A stretch of 64,000 bases of DNA from CALOBA01 sp942491465 (GCA_942491465.1 CALOBA010000044.1:1-64000); one strand, 5' to 3'. Counted from the first letter of the stretch, positions 37,220-46,687 are shown. Translations and numbers: made by a program. Notes: generated by a model not told the origin, from the sequence alone.

Positions 37220-38101
37220 GTGGCTAGCAGCCTAGAGCATTCCGCCGAGCACCCGTCAGCACTGCTGACAACCCAGGCGCGGCAACTCCGCCGTCGGCTG
37301 GGCTGTGCCTCATCACATCCATGCCCGGAGACCAGGCGGCGTCCTGTGTCGCGATCATGCGACAGCGCCCCTCCACCCCAACGATGGCGAAGCCAGGGGT
37401 ATCTGCTGCTGCTCGTGTTGACGCTGTCTGCGTCGACGGTGGTCTTTGCCGACGTGTACAAGTACGTCGACCCCGAGGGCAACGTCTACTTCTCCGACGA
37501 GCCCCTGAAGGGCAAGAGCCTGCAGCTGGAATGGAAGCGCACGGCGACGCGCTTGACTGCGGAGAACAAGCAACACTCCAAGGCGCATCGGCAACAGCGC
37601 GAAGCGGCAGCTCAGCGCCAAGCGCGCCTCAAACAGTCCGGTGGGGAGCGTTACACGGCTCGACCCTCGGCACAGGTCAAGGGCTCGATGTCGGTCCGGC
37701 GTGCGCGCTACCAGCACCTCATCGAGTCGGCGGCAAGGCGCCATGGCCTCAGCCCGGAACTGCTGCACGCGGTGATTCGGGCCGAATCCGCATACAAGGC
37801 CAATGCACTGTCGCATGCCGGCGCCTGCGGGCTGATGCAGCTCATGCCGGCGACCGCCAAGCGCTTCCGTGTCCACGACATCTGGGACCCCGCAGCGAAC
37901 ATCGAGGGGGGCGCCGAGTATCTGAGCCTGTTGCTCAATATGTTCGGTCAGGATCTTCGGCTGGCCCTGGCGGCCTACAACGCGGGTGAGAACGCGGTCA
38001 AACGCTACGGCAATGAAATACCGCCCTACCGCGAGACCCAGGGCTACGTACGCAAGGTGCTGCAGCACCTTTGGGCGGAGCGCGCATCACGCAGCTCCTG
38101 A
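37220..38101 (+). CDS. Lytic transglycosylase with DUF4124 domain
   Basis: Up to 293 residues; the true start is uncertain because the membrane or signal segment (GYLLLLVLTLSASTVVFA) only begins near residue 59. Next is a DUF4124-type segment (DVYKYVDPEGNVYFSDEPLKG), then a charged linker. The C-terminal SLT domain has AVIRAESAYKANALSHAGACGLMQLMPATA and AAYNAGENAVKRYG. It cleaves peptidoglycan glycan strands in the periplasm. Confidence 0.85.
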   Translation: MASSLEHSAEHPSALLTTQARQLRRRLGCASSHPCPETRRRPVSRSCDSAPPPQRWRSQGYLLLLVLTLSASTVVFADVYKYVDPEGNVYFSDEPLKGKSLQLEWKRTATRLTAENKQHSKAHRQQREAAAQRQARLKQSGGERYTARPSAQVKGSMSVRRARYQHLIESAARRHGLSPELLHAVIRAESAYKANALSHAGACGLMQLMPATAKRFRVHDIWDPAANIEGGAEYLSLLLNMFGQDLRLALAAYNAGENAVKRYGNEIPPYRETQGYVRKVLQHLWAERASRSS

Positions 38102-38124
38102 AGCAACAGGACGTCGGCGGTCCG

Positions 38125-39177
38125 CTAGCCGACGTGCAGGTAGTCCCGCCCTTTGCCATAGCCGAGCCGCATCAGCTCAGCATCGATGCTGGCCCTGGCG
38201 CCGTGAACGGCGACATAGCTGAGAACGAAGGGACGCGGTCGCCGCCGCAGCCAGTCCGGCGGCACCACCGGGGCATCGCCGATGCGGTTGCCGATCTTGC
38301 GCGGATCGATATCGATCCAGGCGATAGGCGCAAAACCGCGCGCCAATAAGTGAGCGACCCGACGGCGGGTACGCCGCCCGGCCCCCCAGACGACCAGTCG
38401 ATCCGCCGCCGCCAGCACCCGCTCGTCCTCTGCCAGGTAACGGGCGCGCAGCCCATCGAAGGCGTCACGGCGGCAGCGGGGATCGGTCCGCGACAGTCGC
38501 GACGGACCGTCCCGCCACCAGAGCAGGCGTCGGGGTAGCTTGGCGAGCCGATGGCCGCGCCGGTGCAGCCGGAGCCAAAGCTCGTAGTCCTCCGGGAAAT
38601 CGCCGTCACGATAGCCACCTGCCGCTTCGACGACACCGCGTCGCAGCATCACCGATGGATGGGCGAGGGGTGCTTCCAGATAGAGGTCCGCGGCGATCTC
38701 CTCGCTCGACACGCAGCTGTTCTGCCAATCGATGTAGGCCTGAAAGCCATCACTCAGGGGCGTCCCGGAGAAGGCCCGCACCCGCGTGCCGAGAACGGCG
38801 ATCTCCGGGGAGCGCATCATGGCGGCAAGCTGCAGCTCGATCCGACGGGGATGCATCACATCGTCGGCGTCCATCCGGGCTACCAGATCGTGGCTTGCAA
38901 GCGCCAGTCCGACGTTCAGGGCATCGACAAGCCCGCGACCAGGATTGCCGACCAGTCGAAAGCGCCGGTCCCCTGCCACCCGGGCCCGGAGCAGCTGAGC
39001 ACTCGCGTCGCTGGAGTGATCATCGATACAGAGCACCTCCAGGTTTGACCAAGTCTGCGCCTGAACGGAGGCAATGGCATCGGCCAAGGTCGCGAGCGCA
39101 TTGCGGAAGGGCATCAGCATCGAGACGCCGCCCGATTGCGATAGCGCTGGAGGAGCGCTCGCGCAGGGGTGCCGCAA
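38125..39177 (-). CDS. Family 2 glycosyltransferase
   Basis: About 350 residues. The GT-A fold begins VSMLMPFRNALATLADAIAS and contains VLCIDDHSSDASAQLL and the DxD-like VARMDADDVMHP. PLAHPSVMLRR and FPEDYELWLRLHRRG follow. The C-terminus (RLVVWGAGRRTRRRVAHLLA) resembles a nucleotide-binding extension. No ATG lies at a good place; a TTG near 39177 is the best start just downstream of the DUF1631 stop. The substrate is unknown. Confidence 0.75.
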   Translation of the reverse strand: MRHPCASAPPALSQSGGVSMLMPFRNALATLADAIASVQAQTWSNLEVLCIDDHSSDASAQLLRARVAGDRRFRLVGNPGRGLVDALNVGLALASHDLVARMDADDVMHPRRIELQLAAMMRSPEIAVLGTRVRAFSGTPLSDGFQAYIDWQNSCVSSEEIAADLYLEAPLAHPSVMLRRGVVEAAGGYRDGDFPEDYELWLRLHRRGHRLAKLPRRLLWWRDGPSRLSRTDPRCRRDAFDGLRARYLAEDERVLAAADRLVVWGAGRRTRRRVAHLLARGFAPIAWIDIDPRKIGNRIGDAPVVPPDWLRRRPRPFVLSYVAVHGARASIDAELMRLGYGKGRDYLHVG

Positions 39178-39211
39178 ACAACGATGGGATGTCAAGATCC
39201 GGTGCGATGCG

Positions 39212-41485
39212 CTATTGCTGCTGCGGCCCCGACGCCTGCGGTGGCGGCGAGCGCTGCGACAGCGCACTCGGATCTTGCGTCAGCACCTTGCGGATCGAGA
39301 CCATGGCCCGCTCGATGAACGGATGCGGCTGACGGGGAATGATCTTGGCGCGCCCTGCAAGCATCTCGCGGGCCAGCTCATGCAGTGTCTTCAGCTCCGC
39401 CTGCATGCCGGAGCGGTCGACGAACATGCAAGTGGATGTCAACAAGCTCATCCAAGAGAGCTTGATCCGGCGCGGACGGCCCCCGCCTTCCGGAGTCAGC
39501 TCGAACCAGGTGCCGAACTTGGTCTTGCGCAAGCGCTCGACCATGGCGCGCTCCTCCTCATCAAGGTCTCGACCATCGCTGTCTTCGACCAAAGCGTCGG
39601 CACCGCGTCGGAGCTGCTCGATACGATGCTGGTGCGTCGCTGCATGCGGGGCTGCACCTTCCGTCGCATGCCCTTCCAAGCGCTGGCGCCAGACCTGTGG
39701 GGCGGCCAGGACCGACTGCATACCTTCCAGTACCGCATGGTTGTGACTGCCGAGGGTGCGGATGCCCGCGGCAATGCTCGCCTGGATCGCCGGTATCCGA
39801 CCGATGCGCGCCTTGAACGTCGCCGCGTCGATCCCGGGTTCAAACAATGCGGTGATCTGGCGCCCCGTATCCAGTGCCTTGCGCCACGCTTCCGAACTCT
39901 CGCCATCGTCCGTGCGCAGGAGGATCGAGGTCAGCAAATCGAGCCAGGTGCGGTGCAGAAACGCCGATGCGGGCTCCGGCAACGGATGCTGACCGATCAT
40001 CAAGGCCACCTCCTGAGATGCCCGCTGCTTAGCAAGCTGGAGTCGCTCGCGCCCCCGCACCGCCTCCTGCGTGCGCTGCTCCATGGTGTCCGTGCGCCTG
40101 CGCTGTTCCTCCATCGCGTGCTCGAAGTAGGCCAAGAGCTCGTCGAACAACTCGACGTTGTCGGTGAACTCATTCTGGACGCGATCGACAACGCGCTGGA
40201 TCTGGGGGAATATCCCTCGGTTTGGATTGGACTCTTCAACCCATAGGGCACCAGCCTCCACCATCACATCCAGCAGACGCCGCGCGGGATGATTGGTGTT
40301 GACCAGCAGTCGCCGATCGATCAGCGCGACCTTCAAGTACGGCGTGTGCAGGTGGCTGATCAATGCCTTGGCCGAGTTCGGCAGCACGGGGTCGTTGAGC
40401 ATGTACTCAAACAGCATGCCGATGAGGTCGATCAAGTCCGCATCCACCGGCGCCAGCTTGTCCCGATCCAAGGCGTCGAGCACTTGCTCGCGCTCATGTT
40501 CGAGCGTCTCCTTGACGCGGTGCACGAAGGCCTCGTCGATGCTGACGTCGGCAACGCCGTCGATGCCCAAGGCGTCGTCGGCCGCCGGCTCGTTGCCAGC
40601 CGGTCGGTCAGGCAGCTTGGCGAAGGCGGCGACGACATTGTCGCGGCTGATCGGCTTGCTGCTGCCGGCCCGCTTCTTTACCTCCTTGCCGCCGCGACGG
40701 CTCGACATCAGCTCCAGTATGGAACCGAACAGCTCACCGCCAAGGGAGCCCGCATCGGCCTCGTCCTGCTCGGTCTGCTGCTGCTGACGGGCATCCTCCT
40801 GTCGATGCAGCCGGGCCTTGCCCTTGCGCACGCTGATAGGACGAATATTCGGCAGGATGCCCTCGGCCTTGAGGCCCGCATTCAGCTCGTGGTAAAGGGT
40901 GTTGGCAGAACGCGTGACGTGCTTGTCGAACAATGCGTAGAGCACGATCTTGATCTTCATCTCGAGGTCCAGCCCCGAAATGGCATGCTGAAAGGCATGG
41001 ACCAGGTTGTGTGGCCCGCCCGGGATCTGGAAGTCCTTGAGCTTGCGCCCGCCGCTGATCACGGCCAGGCGTTGGCTCAGGGCGAACAGTTCCGGAAAAC
41101 AGTTTGCGTTCGTCTTGATGACGATGTTCTCCGTCGCCACCGACTCTTCCATGACATCCGGCTCCACCAGGCTCAGCTCGGCCTCGTCATCCGAGGACGC
41201 ATCCGCGGCCTCCGCTCGACACATCTGCTCGAAGCCGAGATCGATCTCCAGCCGAAAGATTTGCTCGATCTTGCTGCGGCGCTGCTGCAGCAGGGTGATC
41301 GCCTCGAAGAAGCGCCCCTGCAGCGCGTTGCTTTCCGCCCGCTCAGCGAAGTCCAGAAGCGCCGTACCCGCCTGCTCGAACAGCTTGCCTAGACGTTCAG
41401 CGCAGTAGCTGTGAACGGTCTCCCGGCAACTCTCGAGCACCCGCTGGTTGCGGGCCGACTGGGACGTTCGCTGCGAAGTGGTCAT
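39212..41485 (-). CDS. DUF1631 family protein
   Basis: 757 residues, mostly helical and highly charged, with no signal or membrane segment. The start LESCRETVHSYCAERLGKLF and the segments EMLAGRAKIIPRQPHPFIERA and NRGIFPQIQRVVDRVQNEF are typical of the DUF1631 family found in gammaproteobacteria. These proteins often carry a PilZ-like region (MSLLTSTCMFVDRSGMQ) near the C-terminus, so a link to c-di-GMP is possible. The function is not established. Confidence 0.8.
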   Translation of the reverse strand: MTTSQRTSQSARNQRVLESCRETVHSYCAERLGKLFEQAGTALLDFAERAESNALQGRFFEAITLLQQRRSKIEQIFRLEIDLGFEQMCRAEAADASSDDEAELSLVEPDVMEESVATENIVIKTNANCFPELFALSQRLAVISGGRKLKDFQIPGGPHNLVHAFQHAISGLDLEMKIKIVLYALFDKHVTRSANTLYHELNAGLKAEGILPNIRPISVRKGKARLHRQEDARQQQQTEQDEADAGSLGGELFGSILELMSSRRGGKEVKKRAGSSKPISRDNVVAAFAKLPDRPAGNEPAADDALGIDGVADVSIDEAFVHRVKETLEHEREQVLDALDRDKLAPVDADLIDLIGMLFEYMLNDPVLPNSAKALISHLHTPYLKVALIDRRLLVNTNHPARRLLDVMVEAGALWVEESNPNRGIFPQIQRVVDRVQNEFTDNVELFDELLAYFEHAMEEQRRRTDTMEQRTQEAVRGRERLQLAKQRASQEVALMIGQHPLPEPASAFLHRTWLDLLTSILLRTDDGESSEAWRKALDTGRQITALFEPGIDAATFKARIGRIPAIQASIAAGIRTLGSHNHAVLEGMQSVLAAPQVWRQRLEGHATEGAAPHAATHQHRIEQLRRGADALVEDSDGRDLDEEERAMVERLRKTKFGTWFELTPEGGGRPRRIKLSWMSLLTSTCMFVDRSGMQAELKTLHELAREMLAGRAKIIPRQPHPFIERAMVSIRKVLTQDPSALSQRSPPPQASGPQQQ

Positions 41486-41589
41486 GAAGTAGCATCAAGC
41501 GCGGAATTCTTCGACTGCCCGTCCTCACGGGGCTGCCCGCAACCGGACAGCGGTGTGCAGCTCAGGCAGGAGCGGCAAGGCAACAGGCG

Positions 41590-41805
41590 TCAGTCCTCGC
41601 CGATGACACGCTCGTCCCGCGGCATCGAAAGTAGCCGCTCGGCTTCACCCTGCTGTTGAGCGAAAATCATACGGATATCGTCATCCCCAAGCCCCCCCTC
41701 TTGACGCAGACGTCTGACCAGCGCCTTGGCGTCCTGGTAACGTGTATGCGTATCGATATGGGACAGCTTCCGCTGCGGAGTGATCCGATAGACGAAATAC
41801 GGCAT
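41590..41805 (-). CDS. Small conserved-looking hypothetical protein
   Basis: 71 residues, MPYFVYRITPQRKLSHIDTH onward, ending in acidic ERVIGED. It follows the DUF1631-side intergenic space on the same strand. Small cytoplasmic proteins starting MPYFVYKI occur widely in gammaproteobacteria, to my recollection; no function is known. There is no signal or membrane segment. Confidence 0.6.
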   Translation of the reverse strand: MPYFVYRITPQRKLSHIDTHTRYQDAKALVRRLRQEGGLGDDDIRMIFAQQQGEAERLLSMPRDERVIGED

Positions 41806-42135
41806 GCCGATGCTCCCCTCTGCCGCTTCGGCGGCTTACGTCGGGCGTTGAAATAAGGTCGCTGCACGCTGGGCCCACACCGCGTTTTTCGCAGAATTGC
41901 AAACGAATTGCAAGGCTGCGCGCAGGTCGAGGGCGAGCGGCCGACGGCGCGACACCGTTCGGCCGAGCGTTCAGACGGACCGGCGCAGCGCCAAAAGTTC
42001 TGGCTGTCGCCGCATAAACACAACCTTGGGGAGGCTTTCCCACCGCTATGATAAGGTTGCTACGCGTCGGCAGTGCGACCTGGCATCGGCACATTACCAT
42101 AGGGCTGGGCCTCGGGCCGTCGTCGGCACCAACAT

Positions 42136-42301
42136 TAGGAGCCTGTCCGACTTAGGCTGTCCTACTGCGGAACAGCGGATGCCGGCCCGATTTTCCCCGC
42201 GATCTCGTCAAATAGCGTCGACTATTCTCCCCGATCGCGGAAAAAATTGGTCTCGGCCCCGCTGCCCCTCGCTACGGACCCCTAAGTCGGACAGGCTCCT
42301 A
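42136..42301. repeat. TIR element (~166 bp) immediately upstream of sat
   Basis: AGGAGCCTGTCCGACTTAG near 42137 is exactly inverted near 42283-42301 (CTAAGTCGGACAGGCTCCT). The interior has no open frame of note but contains CCCGATTTTCCCCGCGATC and a partner GATCGCGGAAAAAATTGG, a second inverted pair. It looks like a non-autonomous element. It fills most of the sat-proximal half of the 41806-42349 gap; the rest shows nothing else. Confidence 0.8.
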
Positions 42302-42349
42302 GCTGGCCCGCCTTGCCTCTCGCGGCAAGGCTCAGACGTGAGAAGCCTT

Positions 42350-43537
42350 ATGATTACACCCGTTGGCTCGGACGAGCTTCAACCACTTTTCGTTTACGAT
42401 CCTGACCGGCATCACCAACTGATGCGTGAAGCCGAAGGGCTGCCGTCGCTGTTGATCAGCTCCCAGGCCGCCGGCAACGCGGTCATGATGGGCGGTGGTT
42501 ACTTTACGCCGTTGCGCGGCTTCATGCCGGTGAGCGACGCCCTCTCGGTCGCCGAGTCGATGCGCATGACCAGCGGCCAGTTCTTCCCGGTGCCGATCTT
42601 GTGCCTGGTACCGGACGCCTCCGGCATCGGCTCGGCCCGCCGGATTGCGTTGCGCGACCCGAACATGGCCGATCACCCCGTCCTGGCCATCATGGATGTC
42701 GCGGACATCGAGACGGTTACCGACGAGCAGATGGCGGTGATGACCGAGCAGGTCTACGGCACACTCGACGAGAACCATCCCGGCGTTGCCGCGTTCAATG
42801 CCCAGGGGCGGGTTGCCCTGTCGGGACCGATCGAGGTCCTTCACCTCTCCTACTTCCAGGACGACTTCCCGGACACCTTCCGCACCGCCGTCGAGATCCG
42901 CAACGAGATCGCCGAGCGCGGTTGGAAGCGGGTCGTTGCCTTCCAGACCCGCAACCCCATGCACCTGGCCCACGAGGAGCTGTGCCACATGGCCATGGAT
43001 CGCCTCGAATGCGACGGCCTGGTGATCCACATGCTGCTCGGCAAGCTCAAGCCGGGCGACATCCCGGCCCCGGTCCGCGACGCGTCCATCCGCAAGATGG
43101 TGGAGCTCTACTTCAAGCCCAACAGCGCGATGGTGACCGGCTACGGCTTCGACATGCTCTACGCGGGGCCGCGTGAGGCCGTGCTCCACGCCTACTTCCG
43201 CCAGAACATGGGCGCGACCCACTTCATCATCGGCCGCGACCACGCGGGCGTCGGCGACTACTACGGCGCCTTCGACGCGCAAGCGATCTTCGACGAACAG
43301 GTCCCTGAAGGGGCACTCCAGATCGAGATCTTCAAGGCCGACCACACCGCCTACTCGAAGAAGCTCAATCGCGTAGTCATGATGCGCGAGGCACCGGACC
43401 ACACCAAGGACGATTTCGTCCTGCTCTCCGGCACCAAGGTCCGCGAGATGCTCTCGGAGGGAATCGCTCCCCCGGCAGAGTTCTCGCGGCCGGAGGTGGC
43501 ACAGATCCTGATGGACTACTACCGCTCACTGAGCTAG
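42350..43537 (+). CDS. sat: Sulfate adenylyltransferase (ATP sulfurylase), Sat type
   Basis: 395 residues from MITPVGSDELQPLFV. This is the homo-oligomeric Sat, not CysDN. In sulfur oxidisers it runs from adenosine phosphosulfate to ATP and sulfate. The signature QTRNPMHLAHE holds the (H/R)xxH active-site element, GRDHAGVGDYYG the second, and ISGTKVRE-like LLSGTKVREMLSEG the third. No aprAB or other sulfur gene is adjacent. Its upstream region is occupied by a mobile element, which may supply or alter its promoter. Confidence 0.95.
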   Translation: MITPVGSDELQPLFVYDPDRHHQLMREAEGLPSLLISSQAAGNAVMMGGGYFTPLRGFMPVSDALSVAESMRMTSGQFFPVPILCLVPDASGIGSARRIALRDPNMADHPVLAIMDVADIETVTDEQMAVMTEQVYGTLDENHPGVAAFNAQGRVALSGPIEVLHLSYFQDDFPDTFRTAVEIRNEIAERGWKRVVAFQTRNPMHLAHEELCHMAMDRLECDGLVIHMLLGKLKPGDIPAPVRDASIRKMVELYFKPNSAMVTGYGFDMLYAGPREAVLHAYFRQNMGATHFIIGRDHAGVGDYYGAFDAQAIFDEQVPEGALQIEIFKADHTAYSKKLNRVVMMREAPDHTKDDFVLLSGTKVREMLSEGIAPPAEFSRPEVAQILMDYYRSLS

Positions 43538-43591
43538 CGGCGCAACTCGGAGGCCACCGTCGTTGCACAGGCCCTCCGAGACCGGCTACGT

Positions 43592-43625
43592 GACGCCTCG
43601 CGCTGCTCGCGCAGCGCGAGGCGTC
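43592..43625 (+). terminator. Strong hairpin after sat
   Basis: GACGCCTCGCGCTGC at 43592-43606 pairs perfectly with GCAGCGCGAGGCGTC at 43611-43625 around a TCGC loop. It lies 55 bases after the stop. There is no T-run, so it may act as a transcript-end stabiliser or a weak terminator. Confidence 0.55.
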
Positions 43626-43684
43626 GCAGGCAAACGGGGACGGGCGGGGATGCAAAGCCCATGGCCCCCGGCCCCGACGCCGGC

Positions 43685-43790
43685 CTAAGTCAAGGTTCAG
43701 AAACAAGTGGTGTAGACGCAACCACGAAACGGCCAATCCAAAGGCTCTGCGAGCGGGCGTCTGCACCACTTGTTTTTGAACCGATCCTAA
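43685..43790 (+). repeat. Palindromic element copy 4 (~105 bp)
   Basis: Starts TAAGTCAAGGTTCAGAAAC and ends TTGTTTTTGAACCGATCCTAA. It abuts the gene fragment that follows. Confidence 0.85.
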
Positions 43791-43977
43791 AGAACACCCG
43801 AAGCGCCAAGTAGGCGTGGTCTCGGCCGATGGCCGGCCCGCAAGCTTCACCGGCAGCGAGCCCGAACTCCTCCAACAGCTACTCGCCGACGCACGCTTCC
43901 GAAAGGTCTGGGACGCCCTTCCAGGCGAACCGGCAGCGGCTCCGAAGGTCGACTCAAGCGACGGGCAAGGGGACTGA
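43780..43977 (+). pseudogene. Truncated gene fragment adjoining the palindromic element
   Basis: An open frame without a start codon leaves the edge of repeat copy 4 and reads QVGVVSADGRPASFTGSEPE then LLQQLLADARFRKVWDALPG, ending at TGA 43975-43977. Composition looks coding, but the upstream part is missing at the repeat boundary. The family is not recognised. It may be the 3' end of a gene cut off by the insertion. Confidence 0.35.
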
Positions 43978-43989
43978 ACAACGAACCGA

Positions 43990-44469
43990 CTAGGGATGCC
44001 CCGAATCGGCCGCCTGCTCCTCCCACCAGGCGCGGTAGGTCGCGTCCGGTGCAACCACCTTCGCCTTGGCGTTGGTGATCCGGTTGCCCTCCGCGTCGTC
44101 AACCTTGATGTCGACCTCAATCAGTCCACCACGATTGCGGACGACCTCCACCGTGACAATTAGCTCGTCGTCCGGGCAGACAGGACGACGCAGCCGCTCC
44201 GGTGTGAAGCTGAGCCCCAAGGAGCCGTCGCCGGGGAGTTCGGTGCCGAGCAGCCCGGAGATTGTCGACTGGATCAGGCCCCCGGGGACGATGATGTCAG
44301 GCGTCTCCGGGAAGCGGAGCCGGGCCGCTGCGAGATCGCGGTGGATCGCGTTGCGGTCTCCGGTCAGCGCGCAGTATCTGGCCACCTGATCGTGGCTGAA
44401 GCGCATTCGCGCCACATGTCGGGCGCCGATCTCGATCATCGGCGCGGTGAGGCATTGGTTGGCAATCAT
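43990..44469 (-). CDS. MaoC-like dehydratase
   Basis: 159 residues from MIANQCLTAPMIEIGARH. The hydratase-2 motif is in TGDRNAIHRDLAAARLRFPE (Asp-x-Asn-x-x-His) followed by PGGLIQSTISGLLG. These hot-dog-fold proteins hydrate enoyl-CoA or related thioesters. Upstream frame to 44646 lacks family resemblance. It lies divergent from glnS. Confidence 0.82.
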   Translation of the reverse strand: MIANQCLTAPMIEIGARHVARMRFSHDQVARYCALTGDRNAIHRDLAAARLRFPETPDIIVPGGLIQSTISGLLGTELPGDGSLGLSFTPERLRRPVCPDDELIVTVEVVRNRGGLIEVDIKVDDAEGNRITNAKAKVVAPDATYRAWWEEQAADSGHP

Positions 44470-44669
44470 CAGTGAATCCCATGGTTTGGTTAGCCGGACA
44501 ACGTTAGCCGTGGCGGCCTGTCTTTTCAAGCGCTTGACAACCGGAGACGAACGCGTCGCGGTCACGACATCCGACGCGGGACTTCTCAACGATGTCCTCA
44601 ACGCAGTATGCTCCCCCCTCCACTGGCGCCCGCCGCCACTCCACATCTGAAGTCCCCGCGTGCAGGTTG

Positions 44670-46355
44670 ATGTCCGACAACACCCCAGCCCCGACCAATT
44701 TCATCCGCCAGATCATCGAGCGCGACCTCGCCGAAGGCAAGCACACGCGGATCGCGACCCGTTTCCCGCCGGAGCCGAACGGCTACCTGCACATCGGTCA
44801 CGCCAAGTCCATCGTCTTGAACTTCGGCTTGGCCGAGACCTTCGGGGGGACCTGCAACCTGCGTTTCGACGACACCAACCCGCATAAGGAGAACGCCGAG
44901 TTCGTGGCGGCGATCCAAGAAGACGTGCGCTGGCTGGGATATGACTGGGGAGAGCGCCGTTACTTCGCGTCGGACTACTTCGAGCAGCTCTATGACTTTG
45001 CCGTCGAGTTGATCAACAAGGGGCTGGCCTACGTCTGCGACCTGACACCGGAAGAGACGCGAGCCTATCGCGGCACGCTCACCGAGCCGGGGCGCGACAG
45101 TCCCTACCGCGACCGCACGGCCGAGGAAAACCTCGACCTGTTTCAACGCATGCGGGCCGGCGAATTCCCCGACGGCTCACGCGCCTTGCGCGCGCGCATC
45201 GACATGGCCTCACCGAACATGAACATGCGCGATCCGGTGCTCTATCGCATCCGCCATGGCGTAGTCCATCATCAGACCGGTAGCGAGTGGTGCCTGTATC
45301 CGACCTACGATTACACGCATCCGATCTGCGATGCCTTGGAGGGCATTACCCATTCGCTCTGTACGCTGGAGTTCGAGGATCATCGACCGCTCTACGACTG
45401 GTGCATTGCGAACGTCTCCGTGCCGTCGCAGCCTCGCCAGATCGAGTTCAGCCGATTGAACCTCGAATACACGCTGATGAGCAAGCGGCTACTCACGCGC
45501 CTGGTCGATGAGGGGCTCGTTGAAGGCTGGGACGATCCGCGGATGCCGACCATTGCAGGACTGCGTCGCCGCGGCTTCACGCCGGCATCCATCCGCACCT
45601 TCTGCGAGCGCATTGGCGTTACCAAGGCCGATAACCTGGTCGAGATGGGTATCCTGGAGAGCGCGGTCCGCGCTGACCTGGACGCGCATGCGCCGCGCGT
45701 CATGGCCGTGCTGAACCCACTAAAGGTTGTTCTAACCAACCTTCCCGGCGATGCCCCGGCAACGGTTGAGCGCTCGGAATCACCCCAAGGACGAAGCGCT
45801 GGGCACTCGGCAAGTGCCCTTCGGGCCGGAGCTCTATCATCGACCGCGGAGACTTTTGCTGAAGCGCCCCCGAAAGGTTTCAAACGCCTCACTGAGGGCG
45901 GTGAGGTCCGGCTGCGTCACGCCTATGTCATTCGCTGCGACGATATCATTCGCGACGCTGACGGCGAAGTCGTCGAGCTTCGTTGCAGCGTCGATCCAAA
46001 TACGCTCGGCAAGAATCCGGAGGATCGAAAAGTAAAGGGCGTCATTCACTGGGTTGCGGCCCATGTCGGGCTGACAGCCGAGGTGCGGCTTTATGATCGG
46101 CTGCTGGCTGAGCCTCAAACTGCTGGTGCGATCGAGGATTTACGAAACCTCCTTTCGTCGACCTCCTTGAAGACGATCAAGGGATCCGTCGTTGGACCCG
46201 AGCTCCACAATGCGGCTCCTGGATCACGATTTCAGTTTGAGCGAGAGGGCTATTTTGTAGTAGACACCCAATCAGCACCCGGTCAGTTGGTTTTTAATCG
46301 CACGGCATCCTTGCGCGATGCTTGGTCAAAACGCTCTGTCCCCGCGAAACGCTGA
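44670..46355 (+). CDS. glnS: Glutamine-tRNA ligase, with an internal frame-scrambled segment
   Basis: About 561 residues from MSDNTPAPTNFIRQIIERDL. Class I motifs are PPEPNGYLHIGHAK and LMSKRLLTRLV. From 45771 to 45857 the open frame reads nonsense (RSESPQGRSAGHSASALRAG). In the neighbouring frames the expected GlnRS sequence is present: ARNHPKDEALGTRQVPFGPE (45772 on, +1 frame), then IDRGDF (45839-45856, +2 frame), then AEAPPKGF back in frame. Three single extra bases (near 45771, 45838, 45855) explain this and restore the frame. Composition also drops toward AT after ~45870. Sequencing error or real damage cannot be separated here. Confidence 0.9.
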   Translation: MSDNTPAPTNFIRQIIERDLAEGKHTRIATRFPPEPNGYLHIGHAKSIVLNFGLAETFGGTCNLRFDDTNPHKENAEFVAAIQEDVRWLGYDWGERRYFASDYFEQLYDFAVELINKGLAYVCDLTPEETRAYRGTLTEPGRDSPYRDRTAEENLDLFQRMRAGEFPDGSRALRARIDMASPNMNMRDPVLYRIRHGVVHHQTGSEWCLYPTYDYTHPICDALEGITHSLCTLEFEDHRPLYDWCIANVSVPSQPRQIEFSRLNLEYTLMSKRLLTRLVDEGLVEGWDDPRMPTIAGLRRRGFTPASIRTFCERIGVTKADNLVEMGILESAVRADLDAHAPRVMAVLNPLKVVLTNLPGDAPATVERSESPQGRSAGHSASALRAGALSSTAETFAEAPPKGFKRLTEGGEVRLRHAYVIRCDDIIRDADGEVVELRCSVDPNTLGKNPEDRKVKGVIHWVAAHVGLTAEVRLYDRLLAEPQTAGAIEDLRNLLSSTSLKTIKGSVVGPELHNAAPGSRFQFEREGYFVVDTQSAPGQLVFNRTASLRDAWSKRSVPAKR

Positions 46356-46399
46356 TGTGTCAGCTACAGGCAGATTTAGTTACGCACCAAGATGACGAC

Positions 46400-46687
46400 A
46401 TGCGCCAGACCCACTATCGCATCTCGGAACAAGTTCTCACCCAGCCTGTTGGTGGAGACGTCGTGCTGTTCGACCCAGATACCGAACGCTACTTTGGACT
46501 GAACGAAAGCGCGGCGCTGGTCTGGAATCTTTTAAGCAACGACGCGACAAAGGATGAGGTCGTCGACGCTTTTCAAGAGCGATTTCATCTAACAACGCCG
46601 CAGGCTGAGCGTGATCTTGAGGCGCTTTTTCACCAATTGACAGCGGAGAATTTGATTCAAGCTTTTGACAAAGCTAATCGCACCTAA
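46400..46687 (+). CDS. PqqD-like RiPP recognition element (lasso B1-type)
   Basis: 95 residues from MRQTHYRISEQVLTQPVGG; an ATG at 46355 overlapping the glnS stop is an alternative start. The pattern GDVVLFDPDTERYFGLNESAALVWNLL and a winged-helix C-terminus (TPQAERDLEALFHQLTAENLI) are those of PqqD-fold proteins that bind RiPP leader peptides. Convergent with the kinase gene, overlapping it by 4 bases. In lasso systems this is the B1 protein that presents the precursor to the protease and cyclase. Confidence 0.85.
   Translation: MRQTHYRISEQVLTQPVGGDVVLFDPDTERYFGLNESAALVWNLLSNDATKDEVVDAFQERFHLTTPQAERDLEALFHQLTAENLIQAFDKANRT

Noticed and set aside
46400..46687. PQQ cofactor biosynthesis as the role of the PqqD-like gene
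   Set aside because: No pqqA, B, C or E nearby; the lasso-type neighbours explain it better.
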